Shown here in pieces: positions 47,907 through 55,483 of a stretch of 64,000 bases of DNA. How positions within the stretch are numbered: the stretch's first letter is position 1; every line of letters starts with the position of its first letter. Made by a program: the position numbers and the translations under genes. The stretch covers positions 26,564-90,563 of the forward strand of contig NZ_CADEPL010000001.1 of the NCBI RefSeq assembly GCF_902829295.1. The letters run 5' to 3'. The notes beneath the pieces are model-generated. The model was given only the letters and a program-made list of their open reading frames with translations. It was not told where the DNA came from and ran no database searches. Source of the DNA: Vogesella oryzae. GTDB lineage: Bacteria > Pseudomonadota > Gammaproteobacteria > Burkholderiales > Chromobacteriaceae.

Positions 47907-48084
47907 GACGGGAATACCGGAGCAAGACCAGCACAATGCCGCCGGCGTTGGCCGCGCACAAGGGGTAAATGCAGAAAACGCTGTTCTGGCGCCGACCATA
48001 CCCATGCCGGCAGCGTGGCAAATATCGGTCAGGCTTCCTATGCTGGAATCGCCTCCGGTCATCCGGCTATTCCAGAGTATTGCC

Positions 48085-50955
48085 ATGCCCGATTCCACAC
48101 CGTCACCCTACGCGGATGCCCGCTGGCTGCATTCCTTGCTGCAGCACCTGCCCGACCCGGTATGGCTGAAAGACCCGGACGGTGTCTACCTGTATTGCAA
48201 TCTTGCCTTCGAGCAGCTGTACGGTGCCGCGGCCAGCGCCATCATCGGCCGCCGTGATAGCGACTTTGTCGATGCCGAGCAGGCGGATTTCTTCCGCGCC
48301 CGCGATCTGCTGGTGATCCACCAGAAAGCCACGCTCAGCAACGAGGAATGGGTGACCTTCGCCCACGATGGCCGCCGCGCGCTGCTGCATACCATCAAGA
48401 CGCCGCTGTACGCCGGCAGCGCGCTGGTGGGCGTGCTGGGCATCGCCCGCGACATCACCCGCCTGCAGCAGGTTACCGAGCGGCTGGCGGCGCAGGAGCG
48501 CACGCTGCGCTATGTAATGGAGGCCACCGGCGAGGGGATGTGGGACTGGGACACGCGCAGCGGCATGCTGCGCCACAACGCTCGCTGGAGCGAGATCACC
48601 GGCGTGGCCGAGGATCAGGAGCAGCATCCGCTGGCCGATTTCGTGGCACGGGTACACGAGGACGACCGCCAGAGCATCACCGAGCTGATCGAAAACTGCC
48701 TGCACGGCGTCGCGCCCTACCACAGCGAATACCGCATCTATCACCGTGACGGCAGCATCGTCTGGGTACAGGATCGCGGCATCGTGGTGGAGCGCGACGA
48801 GCACGGCCATCCTACCCGCATGGTGGGCAGTATCAGCGACATCACCACCCGCAAGCAGGCGGAGCAGGCGCTGCGCGCCAGCGAGGCGCGCTTTCGCGCC
48901 ATCTTCGAGAATGTCGACGCGCTGGCGATCCAGGGCTACTCCCCGGACGGCACCGTGCTGTACTGGAACCGTGCCTCCACCTTGCTGTACGGCTATCGCC
49001 CGGAGGAAGCCATCGGCCGCTCGCTGTACCAGCTGATCATCCCGCCGCCGGCGCGCGAGGCGGTGCGGCAGGAGGTGGCCTGGATGTTCTCCCGGCAGCA
49101 GGGCGCGCCGGCCGCCCACCTGCAGCTGCAGCACAAGGACGGCCACCTGGTGGACGTGCATTCCAGCCATACCGTGGGGAATACCGGCGACCAGCTGATG
49201 CTGTTCTGCCTGGACATCGACCTGGGCGCGCAGATGCGGGCGGAAAGCGCGCGCCAGGAAAGCGAACAGCGTTACCGTGCGCTGTTTGCCGCCTCGGCCG
49301 ATGGCGTGCTGGTGGTGTGCGGCCAACATATCGTCGATGCCAACCCCGCCGCCGCGCGGCTGTTCGGTTGCGAGATCAAAGATCTGGTCGGCTTGTCGCC
49401 GTACAACCTGCTGCTAAGACACCCGTCGGACAGCATCGAATCCAGCACGATGGAACAGCTCTACCTGCAGCAGCACCAGCACCTGCTGCAATCGGAATGG
49501 CGCTGCCGCCGGCTGGACGGCAGCCAGTTCGATGCCGACCTGCAGCTTACCGCCGTGGAATTGGGCGGCATTAACCATGTGCTGATGTCCTGCCGCGACG
49601 TCACCCAGAAAAAGAAGGATTCGCTGCTGATCTGGCAGCAGGCCAACTTCGACAAACTCACCGGACTCCCCAATCGTCACATGCTGCAAAGCCGGCTGGA
49701 GCAGGAAATTGCCCGCTGCCAGCGCGATGGCCTGCAGCTGGCGCTGCTGCTGCTGGACCTGGACCACTTCAAGGAAGTGAACGACACCCTGGGACATCGC
49801 GCCGGCGACGAGTTGCTGCAGTTGGCCGCACAGCGGCTGCAGGCCAGCGTGCGCCACATCGACACCGTGGCGCGGCTGGGCGGCGACGAATTCACGGTCA
49901 TCATCAGCACGCTGGATAACCCGCAGCAGGCGGACGAACTGGTGGAGCGCATACTGCAGACGCTGAGCGCGCCCTATCACCTGGGCGACGATATCGCCTA
50001 CCTGTCGGCCAGCATCGGCATCACCATCTGCCCGGACGACAGCAGCGATCTGGAAACCCTGCTGAAAAATGCCGACCAGGCGATGTATGCGGCCAAGGAG
50101 CAGGGCCGCAACCGCAGTTGCTTCTTTACCCCGGCGATGCAGCAGGCCGCCCAGATCCGGGTGCGACTGGGCAAGGATCTGCGCCAGGCACTGGCCAGCG
50201 GACAGTTCCAGCTGCACTACCAGCCGATACTGGCGCTGGGCAGCGGCCGCATCAGCGGCGCCGAGGTGCTGTTGCGCTGGCAGCATCCGCAGCGCGGCTG
50301 GGTCAGCCCGGCCGAATTCATCCCGCTGGCGGAGGATTCCGGCCTGATCATGGAGCTGGGCAGCTGGGTATTTGCCGAGGCCTGCCGCCAGCTGCACGCA
50401 TGGCGCCAGCTGCAGCCGCAGCTGCGCATCAGCGTCAATGTGTCGCCGGTACAGTTCTTTGCCGACAACTCCAATCTGCTGCAGTGGCCAGCCATGCTGG
50501 CCGAACACGGCCTGCCCGGCGACAGCGTGATCCTGGAAATCACCGAGCGGCTGCTGCTGGACAACCGCGACCAGGTCCGCACCCAGCTGCAGGCGCTGCG
50601 CGAGTGCGGCATCCGCGTGTCGCTGGACGACTTCGGCACCGGCTATTCCTCGCTGTCCTACCTGAAGAAATTCGCCATCGACTACCTGAAGATCGACAAG
50701 TCCTTCGTGCATCAGCTGGAGGCAGACGACAACGACCGCGCCTTGTGCGAGGCCATCATCGCCATGGCCCACCGGCTGGGCCTGCGGGTCGTGGCCGAAG
50801 GAATCGAGCAGCCCGCCCACCGCGACTGGCTGTGCCAGGCAGGCTGCGACTTCGGCCAGGGCTTTCTGTTTTCCCAAGCGTTACCGGCAGACGCTTTCGG
50901 CCAACTATTGCATCGCGAAAGCCTGGCGCCACCCTGCCAGCCGCCACGCGCCTGA
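48085..50955 (+). CDS. Multi-PAS diguanylate cyclase/phosphodiesterase
   Basis: 956 residues from ATG 48085 (in-frame ATGs further up are possible). No membrane segment. Four PAS domains (about 10-135, 145-270, 280-395, 400-520), then GGDEF with an intact active site at 599-603 and EAL. In the EAL domain the first motif reads E727-V-L; the later DDFGTGYSS (D848, D849) and the EGIEQ motif are present, so phosphodiesterase activity is likely. Makes and/or breaks c-di-GMP in response to a signal sensed by PAS. With the PilZ and LapA-type genes in this window it fits c-di-GMP control of attachment. Confidence 0.93.
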   Translation: MPDSTPSPYADARWLHSLLQHLPDPVWLKDPDGVYLYCNLAFEQLYGAAASAIIGRRDSDFVDAEQADFFRARDLLVIHQKATLSNEEWVTFAHDGRRALLHTIKTPLYAGSALVGVLGIARDITRLQQVTERLAAQERTLRYVMEATGEGMWDWDTRSGMLRHNARWSEITGVAEDQEQHPLADFVARVHEDDRQSITELIENCLHGVAPYHSEYRIYHRDGSIVWVQDRGIVVERDEHGHPTRMVGSISDITTRKQAEQALRASEARFRAIFENVDALAIQGYSPDGTVLYWNRASTLLYGYRPEEAIGRSLYQLIIPPPAREAVRQEVAWMFSRQQGAPAAHLQLQHKDGHLVDVHSSHTVGNTGDQLMLFCLDIDLGAQMRAESARQESEQRYRALFAASADGVLVVCGQHIVDANPAAARLFGCEIKDLVGLSPYNLLLRHPSDSIESSTMEQLYLQQHQHLLQSEWRCRRLDGSQFDADLQLTAVELGGINHVLMSCRDVTQKKKDSLLIWQQANFDKLTGLPNRHMLQSRLEQEIARCQRDGLQLALLLLDLDHFKEVNDTLGHRAGDELLQLAAQRLQASVRHIDTVARLGGDEFTVIISTLDNPQQADELVERILQTLSAPYHLGDDIAYLSASIGITICPDDSSDLETLLKNADQAMYAAKEQGRNRSCFFTPAMQQAAQIRVRLGKDLRQALASGQFQLHYQPILALGSGRISGAEVLLRWQHPQRGWVSPAEFIPLAEDSGLIMELGSWVFAEACRQLHAWRQLQPQLRISVNVSPVQFFADNSNLLQWPAMLAEHGLPGDSVILEITERLLLDNRDQVRTQLQALRECGIRVSLDDFGTGYSSLSYLKKFAIDYLKIDKSFVHQLEADDNDRALCEAIIAMAHRLGLRVVAEGIEQPAHRDWLCQAGCDFGQGFLFSQALPADAFGQLLHRESLAPPCQPPRA

Positions 50956-50989
50956 CGCCCCTCCCACACGCTCGCACAGCACTCTTTGA

Positions 50990-51025
50990 CCGCCCGCCGG
51001 CGCTGCCACGCGGGCGGTTTTGTTT
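50990..51025 (+). terminator. Terminator of the GGDEF-EAL gene
   Basis: Stem CCGCCCGC/GCGGGCGG with a 12-base loop, then TTTTGTTT, 35 bases past the stop. Confidence 0.85.
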
Positions 51026-51151
51026 CCGCTTTGTTGCCGGTTTTAAACAATTCGACAATGTTTTTCCGCCATTCGACACACTAGGCTACATGCAACAACA
51101 AGGCGGACACATGCCGCCACACGCCAGCAACATCACGGGAAAGGGCAAATC

Positions 51152-51394
51152 ATGAGCATCAATGGCCTGATTGCAGCGGGAAATACCATCGGTAGCGGCT
51201 TGCGTCATGTCGGCAGTGGCGTAAGCAAGGTTGTCAGCGGCAGTACCGAAGCGCTGGGCGGCGTCGCCAGCGTCGGCGTCGGCGTGACCCGCGCCGCGGC
51301 GGAAACCGCCGACCTCGCCACCCTGGGCACTGCCGGGCTGGCTGGTGCCGCCGGACTGAAAGCCATCGGCAGCCTGATCGACACCGTGGCCTGA
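51152..51394 (+). CDS. Small Gly/Ala/Val-rich protein of unknown function
   Basis: 80 residues: MSINGLIAAGNTIGSGLRHV, a Gly/Ser/Val stretch, then alternating Ala-rich helices (TRAAAETADLATLG, AGLAGAAGLKAIGSLIDTVA). No signal peptide, no Cys, few charges. Ribosome site AAAGGG lies about 9 bases upstream. It could be a membrane-active or phasin-like amphipathic peptide. I do not recognise a family. It stands alone with its own AT-rich upstream region. Confidence 0.65.
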   Translation: MSINGLIAAGNTIGSGLRHVGSGVSKVVSGSTEALGGVASVGVGVTRAAAETADLATLGTAGLAGAAGLKAIGSLIDTVA

Positions 51395-51473
51395 CCGCTG
51401 CGCCGCCGGCACGGCAAAGCGGCTGCCGGCAGCTACAATCGGGTTATCGCCCCGCTACGTTCAAGGTTCCGCC

Positions 51474-52073
51474 ATGAGTATCTGCATCCTGTTTCCTACC
51501 GCCAGCGAGGCAGCCCTGTTCCAGCGCGCCGGGGTTACCACCCTGGTCAGCGGTGTCGGCCTGACCGCCACCGCCTACAGCACCCTCAAGACCATCCAGC
51601 AACACCGCCCGTCGCTGCTGATTCTGGCCGGCATCGCCGGCATGTATCCGCACGCCGACCTGAATATCGGCGATGTGGTGCTGGTGGCCTCCGAAGTGGA
51701 GGCCGATCTGGGCTTCTTCACGCCGGATGGCTTCACCCACCTGGCACACCTGCCACTGGACATGGATTTCGTGCGCCGCCACACGTTGCCCTGCCACCAC
51801 CTGCCGGCGGAAGGACCCTTCCCGCTGGCGCGCAGCGCATCGCTGAATGCGGCGCTGGCGCCATTTATCGACAGTCGCGGCGTGGATATCGAAAACATGG
51901 AAGGCGCCGCCTTCTTCCATGTCTGCCGCGAAGAGAACGTGCCGTTCCTGCAACTGCGCGCCATTTCCAATGTGGTCCGCCCCGGTCACGACGACTGGGA
52001 TATGGACAGCGCGATCCGCGCGCTGACCGCTGGCCTGCACCGGCTGCTGGATTCACTGGAAGCCACAGCCTAG
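51474..52073 (+). CDS. Nucleoside phosphorylase/futalosine hydrolase-like protein
   Basis: 199 residues of the PNP/UDP family: SGVGLTATAYSTLKTI, LLILAGIAGMYPHADLNIGDVVLV, and the substrate-binding VDIENMEGAAFFHVC and LRAISNVVRPG. The closest pattern I know is futalosine hydrolase (MqnB) of the alternative menaquinone route, but no other mqn gene is nearby, so it may act on another nucleoside such as methylthioadenosine. Confidence 0.75.
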   Translation: MSICILFPTASEAALFQRAGVTTLVSGVGLTATAYSTLKTIQQHRPSLLILAGIAGMYPHADLNIGDVVLVASEVEADLGFFTPDGFTHLAHLPLDMDFVRRHTLPCHHLPAEGPFPLARSASLNAALAPFIDSRGVDIENMEGAAFFHVCREENVPFLQLRAISNVVRPGHDDWDMDSAIRALTAGLHRLLDSLEATA

Positions 52074-52179
52074 TCTCGCCGGCCAGCCGTTTTGTGTCCT
52101 GGATCAAAGTACGGCCGCAGCAGCAGACTTAGCATGAAGCCGATAGCAATGCGTAACCAACCCCACCCTAGGAGTCAGC

Positions 52180-52395
52180 ATGTTTCCGGAATTCCGCGAT
52201 CTGATCAGCAAGCTTAAAACCGAAGATGCGCACTTTTCCCGCCTGTTCGAGCGCCACAACGATCTGGATCAGCAGATCAAGAACATGGAAGCCGGCATCG
52301 AATCCGCCTCGGCGACCGACATCGAGAACCTGAAGAAAGAAAAGCTGAAGCTCAAGGACGAGCTGTACGTGATCCTCAAGGCCGCCGCCGTTTAA
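52180..52395 (+). CDS. YdcH-family (DUF465) small coiled-coil protein
   Basis: 71 residues: FPEFRDLISKLKTEDAHFSR, LFERHNDLDQQIKNMEAG, LKKEKLKLKDELYVIL. Matches DUF465. Highly charged helical hairpin, function unknown. Ribosome site AGGAG lies 6 bases upstream. A good terminator follows. Confidence 0.9.
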   Translation: MFPEFRDLISKLKTEDAHFSRLFERHNDLDQQIKNMEAGIESASATDIENLKKEKLKLKDELYVILKAAAV

Positions 52396-52410
52396 GCGAC
52401 CGCGACCGGC

Positions 52411-52444
52411 AAGCCCGCCAATGGTCCGCCATGGCGGGCTTTTG
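52411..52444. terminator. Bidirectional terminator
   Basis: Perfect 10-bp stem AAGCCCGCCA/TGGCGGGCTT followed by TTTT, between converging genes for the DUF465 protein and the 95-residue protein. Confidence 0.85.
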
Positions 52445-52447
52445 CAT

Positions 52448-52735
52448 TCATGCGTCGCCGGCGGCCAGCGCGGCCAGCAGCTGCTCGCAATCCGGATCAC
52501 CCGCCAGCGCCCGCGCGATGCGGTTGAATGCCGCCGCCGCCTTGTCCGGATATTTGGCAAACGGCGTCAGGCCATCATGCGGCCAACCTGCCGCCGTCAG
52601 CGCCTTGCGGCGGAAATCCATGCCCTGCTGGCCACCACCGGCCATCGCCAGCAGCTTCTGCTCGATCAGCACGTGCGGAAACGGGGTTTTGCGCAGGGTG
52701 AGGAAATGGTTGGGTTCCACGGTTTCGTAGTGCAT
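52448..52735 (-). CDS. Conserved-looking small protein of unknown function
   Basis: 95 residues, soluble: MHYETVEPNHFLTLRKTPFP, HVLIEQKLLAMAGGGQQGMD, FRRKALTAAGWPHDGLTPF and an Ala-rich C-terminal helix. No membrane segment or signal. Codon use and a terminator shared with the neighbour support it as a real gene. I do not recognise the family. Confidence 0.65.
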   Translation of the reverse strand: MHYETVEPNHFLTLRKTPFPHVLIEQKLLAMAGGGQQGMDFRRKALTAAGWPHDGLTPFAKYPDKAAAAFNRIARALAGDPDCEQLLAALAAGDA

Positions 52736-52788
52736 GCTCTGGCTCCGGGTATGACGTACCACACTGGGTGCACGCCGATTTTGTCAAA

Positions 52789-52817
52789 TTGACTACAATT
52801 GGCCTGTGCAGAATATC
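52789..52817 (+). promoter_or_regulatory. Likely promoter of the response regulator-TPR gene
   Basis: TTGACT (52789-52794), 17 bases, AATATC (52812-52817). The region 52736-52940 is clearly richer in A+T than its surroundings and serves two divergent genes. The predicted leader is about 115 bases. Confidence 0.4.
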
Positions 52818-52940
52818 TTAAAGTCATAACTTGCAGATGACTTAATCAATTACCTACCAACATTAGCTTATAGTTTAAAAAAGCGGATACCTGCCGATAT
52901 CCCTGCTACCACAACATAGATTCATTGGGAACGAGCGCTC

Positions 52941-54548
52941 GTGAGTGAGTTGAACGAAAAAACCACTGTCCTGATCGTCGATGACTCATTGACCATCCGG
53001 CAGTCGCTGCGCGCCATGCTGGGTAATGTCGACATTACCCGCTCCGAAGTCTGTGCCAACGCCGCGGACGCCCTCAGCCGGCTGAAAAACCGCCAGTTCG
53101 ACGTGGTGCTGTGCGACTACCACCTGGGTGAAGGCATGAACGGCCAGGAGATCCTGGAGCAGCTACGTACCTCCGGCTCCTTTCCGCTGACCTCGGTATG
53201 GATCATGATCACCGGCGAGCGCAGCTACGAGCGGGTGGTGGCCGCCGCCGAAGTCGCCCCCGACGACTACATCCTCAAGCCGTTCTCCAGCCAGATGCTG
53301 CTGGACCGCATGCACCTGGCGTTTACCCGCAAATACTTCCTGCGCGCCGCACACGAGGCGCTGATGAGCGGCCGCGAGAAAGAGGCCATCGACATCCTGC
53401 AGGAGTTGCTGCCTTCCGCCGACACCATGGTGAAAAAGCTGGACGTGCTGCGGCTGCTGGCCGAGACCCACCTGGCGCTGGAGCAGTACGATGCCGCCGC
53501 CAAGCGCTACGGCGAGATCATGCAGCTGCGCGTCATTCCGTGGGCCAAGATGGGCATGGCGCGCATACTGCACGCGCAGGACAAGCCGGAGGAAAGCTCG
53601 GCGCTGCTGAAGGAAATCATCGAGGAAGCACCGCACTACACCGACGCCTACGACACGCTGGCCCACAACCTGGCACGCTGCGGCCAGTTTGCCGAATCGC
53701 TGGCGGTGCTGGAAAAGGCGGTATCGCTGTCGCCACGCAACTTCCGCCGCTTGTGCCTGGCCGGTGAAAGCGCGCTGAACTCCGGCGACCCGGCCAAGGC
53801 GGCACACTTCCTGGAAAAGGCGGTACAGGTTGGCCGCAACAACAGCGCCTTCGGCCCGGATGTGCTGATCGACCTGCTGCAGGCGCACAGCGAGGCCGGC
53901 AACACCGACAAGATGGACCAGGTCGCCAACCAGCTGTCTAATATGTTCAAGAACGGCGAGGATGCCTTCCTGCCGCACGTCTGCCGCGCCGTCAGCCTGC
54001 TGGGCCGCCAGGCTTATGCCGAGGCGCAGGAGTCGCTGCGCCAGGCCGCCGCACTGCTGGGCGCCGGCCGGCTGGCCTGGCGCAGCGGCGTGCGCTTTCT
54101 GGAAGCAGTCGCACGCCTGCCGCCGGAGCTGGAAGGCTACTGCGGGCCGGAATGGATATACCAGCTGGCGATGCGCTTCGTACGTACCCACCAGGACGTC
54201 GAGCAGCTCACCGCGCTGACACGCAAGCGCGAGGCGCTGGCGCAGACCATCCGTGACGCCTATGCCGAGCTGCAGGTTACCAACGACGAGGCCGTGGCGC
54301 TGACCAAGGACAAGAACAAGGCCGCTGCCGCGCGCTTGCTGTACGAAACCGCCTGCAAGACGCTCAACGAGCGTCTGGGCATGAACGCCTGTGCCCTGCT
54401 GCTGCAGCAAGGCGATGCGGAAAGCATCAAGCAGGTACACGAAATCATGAGCTGGCTGCCGCTGGAACACGAACGGGTACAGGGCTTCCAGCGCACGCTG
54501 GAAAAACTGAGGAAGGCTGCTTCTGCCGCCGAAATCGCGGCCGAGTAA
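52941..54548 (+). CDS. Response regulator with TPR repeats
   Basis: 535 residues from a GTG start. Receiver domain (about 8-130): VLIVDDSLTIRQSL, phosphoacceptor D59 in VVLCDYHLGEG, and DYILKPF. From about 135 on it is helical with TPR repeats (ALMSGREKEAIDILQELL, AHNLARCGQFAESLAVLEKA, LCLAGESALNSGDPAKAAHF) and a charged C-terminal coiled region. No DNA-binding or enzyme domain, so output is probably by protein binding. No kinase is adjacent. Confidence 0.9.
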   Translation: MSELNEKTTVLIVDDSLTIRQSLRAMLGNVDITRSEVCANAADALSRLKNRQFDVVLCDYHLGEGMNGQEILEQLRTSGSFPLTSVWIMITGERSYERVVAAAEVAPDDYILKPFSSQMLLDRMHLAFTRKYFLRAAHEALMSGREKEAIDILQELLPSADTMVKKLDVLRLLAETHLALEQYDAAAKRYGEIMQLRVIPWAKMGMARILHAQDKPEESSALLKEIIEEAPHYTDAYDTLAHNLARCGQFAESLAVLEKAVSLSPRNFRRLCLAGESALNSGDPAKAAHFLEKAVQVGRNNSAFGPDVLIDLLQAHSEAGNTDKMDQVANQLSNMFKNGEDAFLPHVCRAVSLLGRQAYAEAQESLRQAAALLGAGRLAWRSGVRFLEAVARLPPELEGYCGPEWIYQLAMRFVRTHQDVEQLTALTRKREALAQTIRDAYAELQVTNDEAVALTKDKNKAAAARLLYETACKTLNERLGMNACALLLQQGDAESIKQVHEIMSWLPLEHERVQGFQRTLEKLRKAASAAEIAAE

Positions 54549-54663
54549 CACACCGGTCGTGACTTTTTCCCGCAACAGCAGTCCAAGCCCTCAAGGGTAG
54601 CGACCAAGGTTGGCCGCACTGCCAGCGACAAGGCTGGCCCCTGTCAGCGGGAAAGGAGCGATC

Positions 54664-55299
54664 ATGCGACTGCCTTGGCTGTTACTACTGCTGTGCGGCC
54701 TGGCCCGGGCTGCCACCCCGCTGCCCGATATCGAAGGCTGGCAGGATTATCAGGCCGGTCGCTGGCAACAGGCGCGCGACCGCTTCCAGCGTGCCGCCGC
54801 CGACGGCAACCGCGTCGCGGCCTTCAACCTCGCCATCATGCACTGGCGCGGCGAATCGGTGCCGGTCAATCACGACAAGGCCATCCGCTGGCTGCGTTTT
54901 GCCGCCGAGCGCCAGCTGCCGCACGCACAATACGCGCTGGGACTGTTGTACGAGAACGGCGACGGCGTGCCACGCTCGCAACCCAAGGCCACGCACTGGT
55001 TCATGCGTGCGGCGCTGCAGGGTTACCGCGTGGCACAGCTGGACCTGGGCACCCAGTACTATCTGGGCCGCGGCGTGAAACAGGATATGCGCATGGCCGC
55101 GTACTGGTACCAGCAGGCCGCCGAGCAGGGCGATGCCGGCGCGCAATACCTGATTGCCAGCATGTACGAGCACGGCGACGGTATTAGCCAGGATCTGGAA
55201 CAAGCGATCCGCTGGTATGCCCGCGCCGGGGTGCAGGGCGATGTCGCCGCCAGCCTGAAGGCCATCGCGCTGGCGCGGCGGGTCAGCCCGTCAAAATAA
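54664..55299 (+). CDS. Secreted Sel1-repeat protein
   Basis: 211 residues. Signal peptide MRLPWLLLLLCGLARAATP, then four Sel1-like repeats (AAFNLAIMHWRGESVPVNHD, AQYALGLLYENGDGV, AQLDLGTQYYLGRGVKQD, AQYLIASMYEHGDGI). Likely a periplasmic scaffold. Ribosome site AAAGGAG lies 6 bases before ATG 54664. The gap to the preceding gene contains an AAGGTTGGCCGCA copy. Confidence 0.9.
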   Translation: MRLPWLLLLLCGLARAATPLPDIEGWQDYQAGRWQQARDRFQRAAADGNRVAAFNLAIMHWRGESVPVNHDKAIRWLRFAAERQLPHAQYALGLLYENGDGVPRSQPKATHWFMRAALQGYRVAQLDLGTQYYLGRGVKQDMRMAAYWYQQAAEQGDAGAQYLIASMYEHGDGISQDLEQAIRWYARAGVQGDVAASLKAIALARRVSPSK

Positions 55300-55325
55300 A
55301 AACCATATCAATCAATTGCTTAGCG

Positions 55326-55353
55326 TTTTGTGACGCGATGAATGGTCACAAAA
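55326..55353. repeat. Inverted repeat in the Sel1-pckG gap
   Basis: TTTTGTGAC (55326-55334), 10 bases, GTCACAAAA (55345-55353). Perfect arms. It contains TGTGA...TCACA like a CRP/FNR-type site but with 12 instead of 6 central bases. It lies between converging genes. Confidence 0.7.
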
Positions 55354-55383
55354 TAGTGTTAAGCACTTATTTCCGTCGTCTGC

Positions 55384-55403
55384 TGTGGATAAACTTATCC
55401 ACA
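55384..55403. promoter_or_regulatory. Facing pair of consensus DnaA boxes
   Basis: TGTGGATAA (55384-55392), AC, then TTATCCACA (55395-55403). Both are exact matches to the DnaA box consensus TTATCCACA, in opposite orientation, two bases apart. They lie between converging genes, away from any promoter I can see. This is not an origin: no dnaA, dnaN or AT-rich unwinding element is present. A DnaA titration or reactivation site is possible. Confidence 0.6.
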
Positions 55404-55408
55404 GCCTT

Positions 55409-55426
55409 GCGGCCAACGTTGGCCGC
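55409..55426. repeat. Inverted pair of the repeated word, palindrome
   Basis: GCGGCCAACGTTGGCCGC, an 18-base perfect palindrome, 6 bases after the DnaA boxes and 20 bases before the pckG terminator. Confidence 0.9.
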
Positions 55427-55444
55427 TGCCGTGACACAATAAAA

Positions 55445-55466
55445 AAGGCCGCCCATGGGCGGCCTT
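55445..55466 (-). terminator. Terminator of pckG
   Basis: A perfect 22-base palindrome (AAGGCCGCCCA and its complement) followed on the minus strand by TTTT, 18 bases past the pckG stop. Confidence 0.85.
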
Positions 55467-55483
55467 GCTGTTGCTGCGCAGGC

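Noticed and set aside
47905-48084. Sixty-codon N-terminal extension of the GGDEF-EAL protein
   Set aside because: It overlaps the EamA gene start and does not look like a PAS lead-in. ATG 48085 is a better start, though a nearer upstream ATG cannot be excluded.
55300-55483. Replication origin at the DnaA box pair
   Set aside because: Only two boxes, no AT-rich unwinding region, and no dnaA, dnaN, gyrB or parAB genes nearby.
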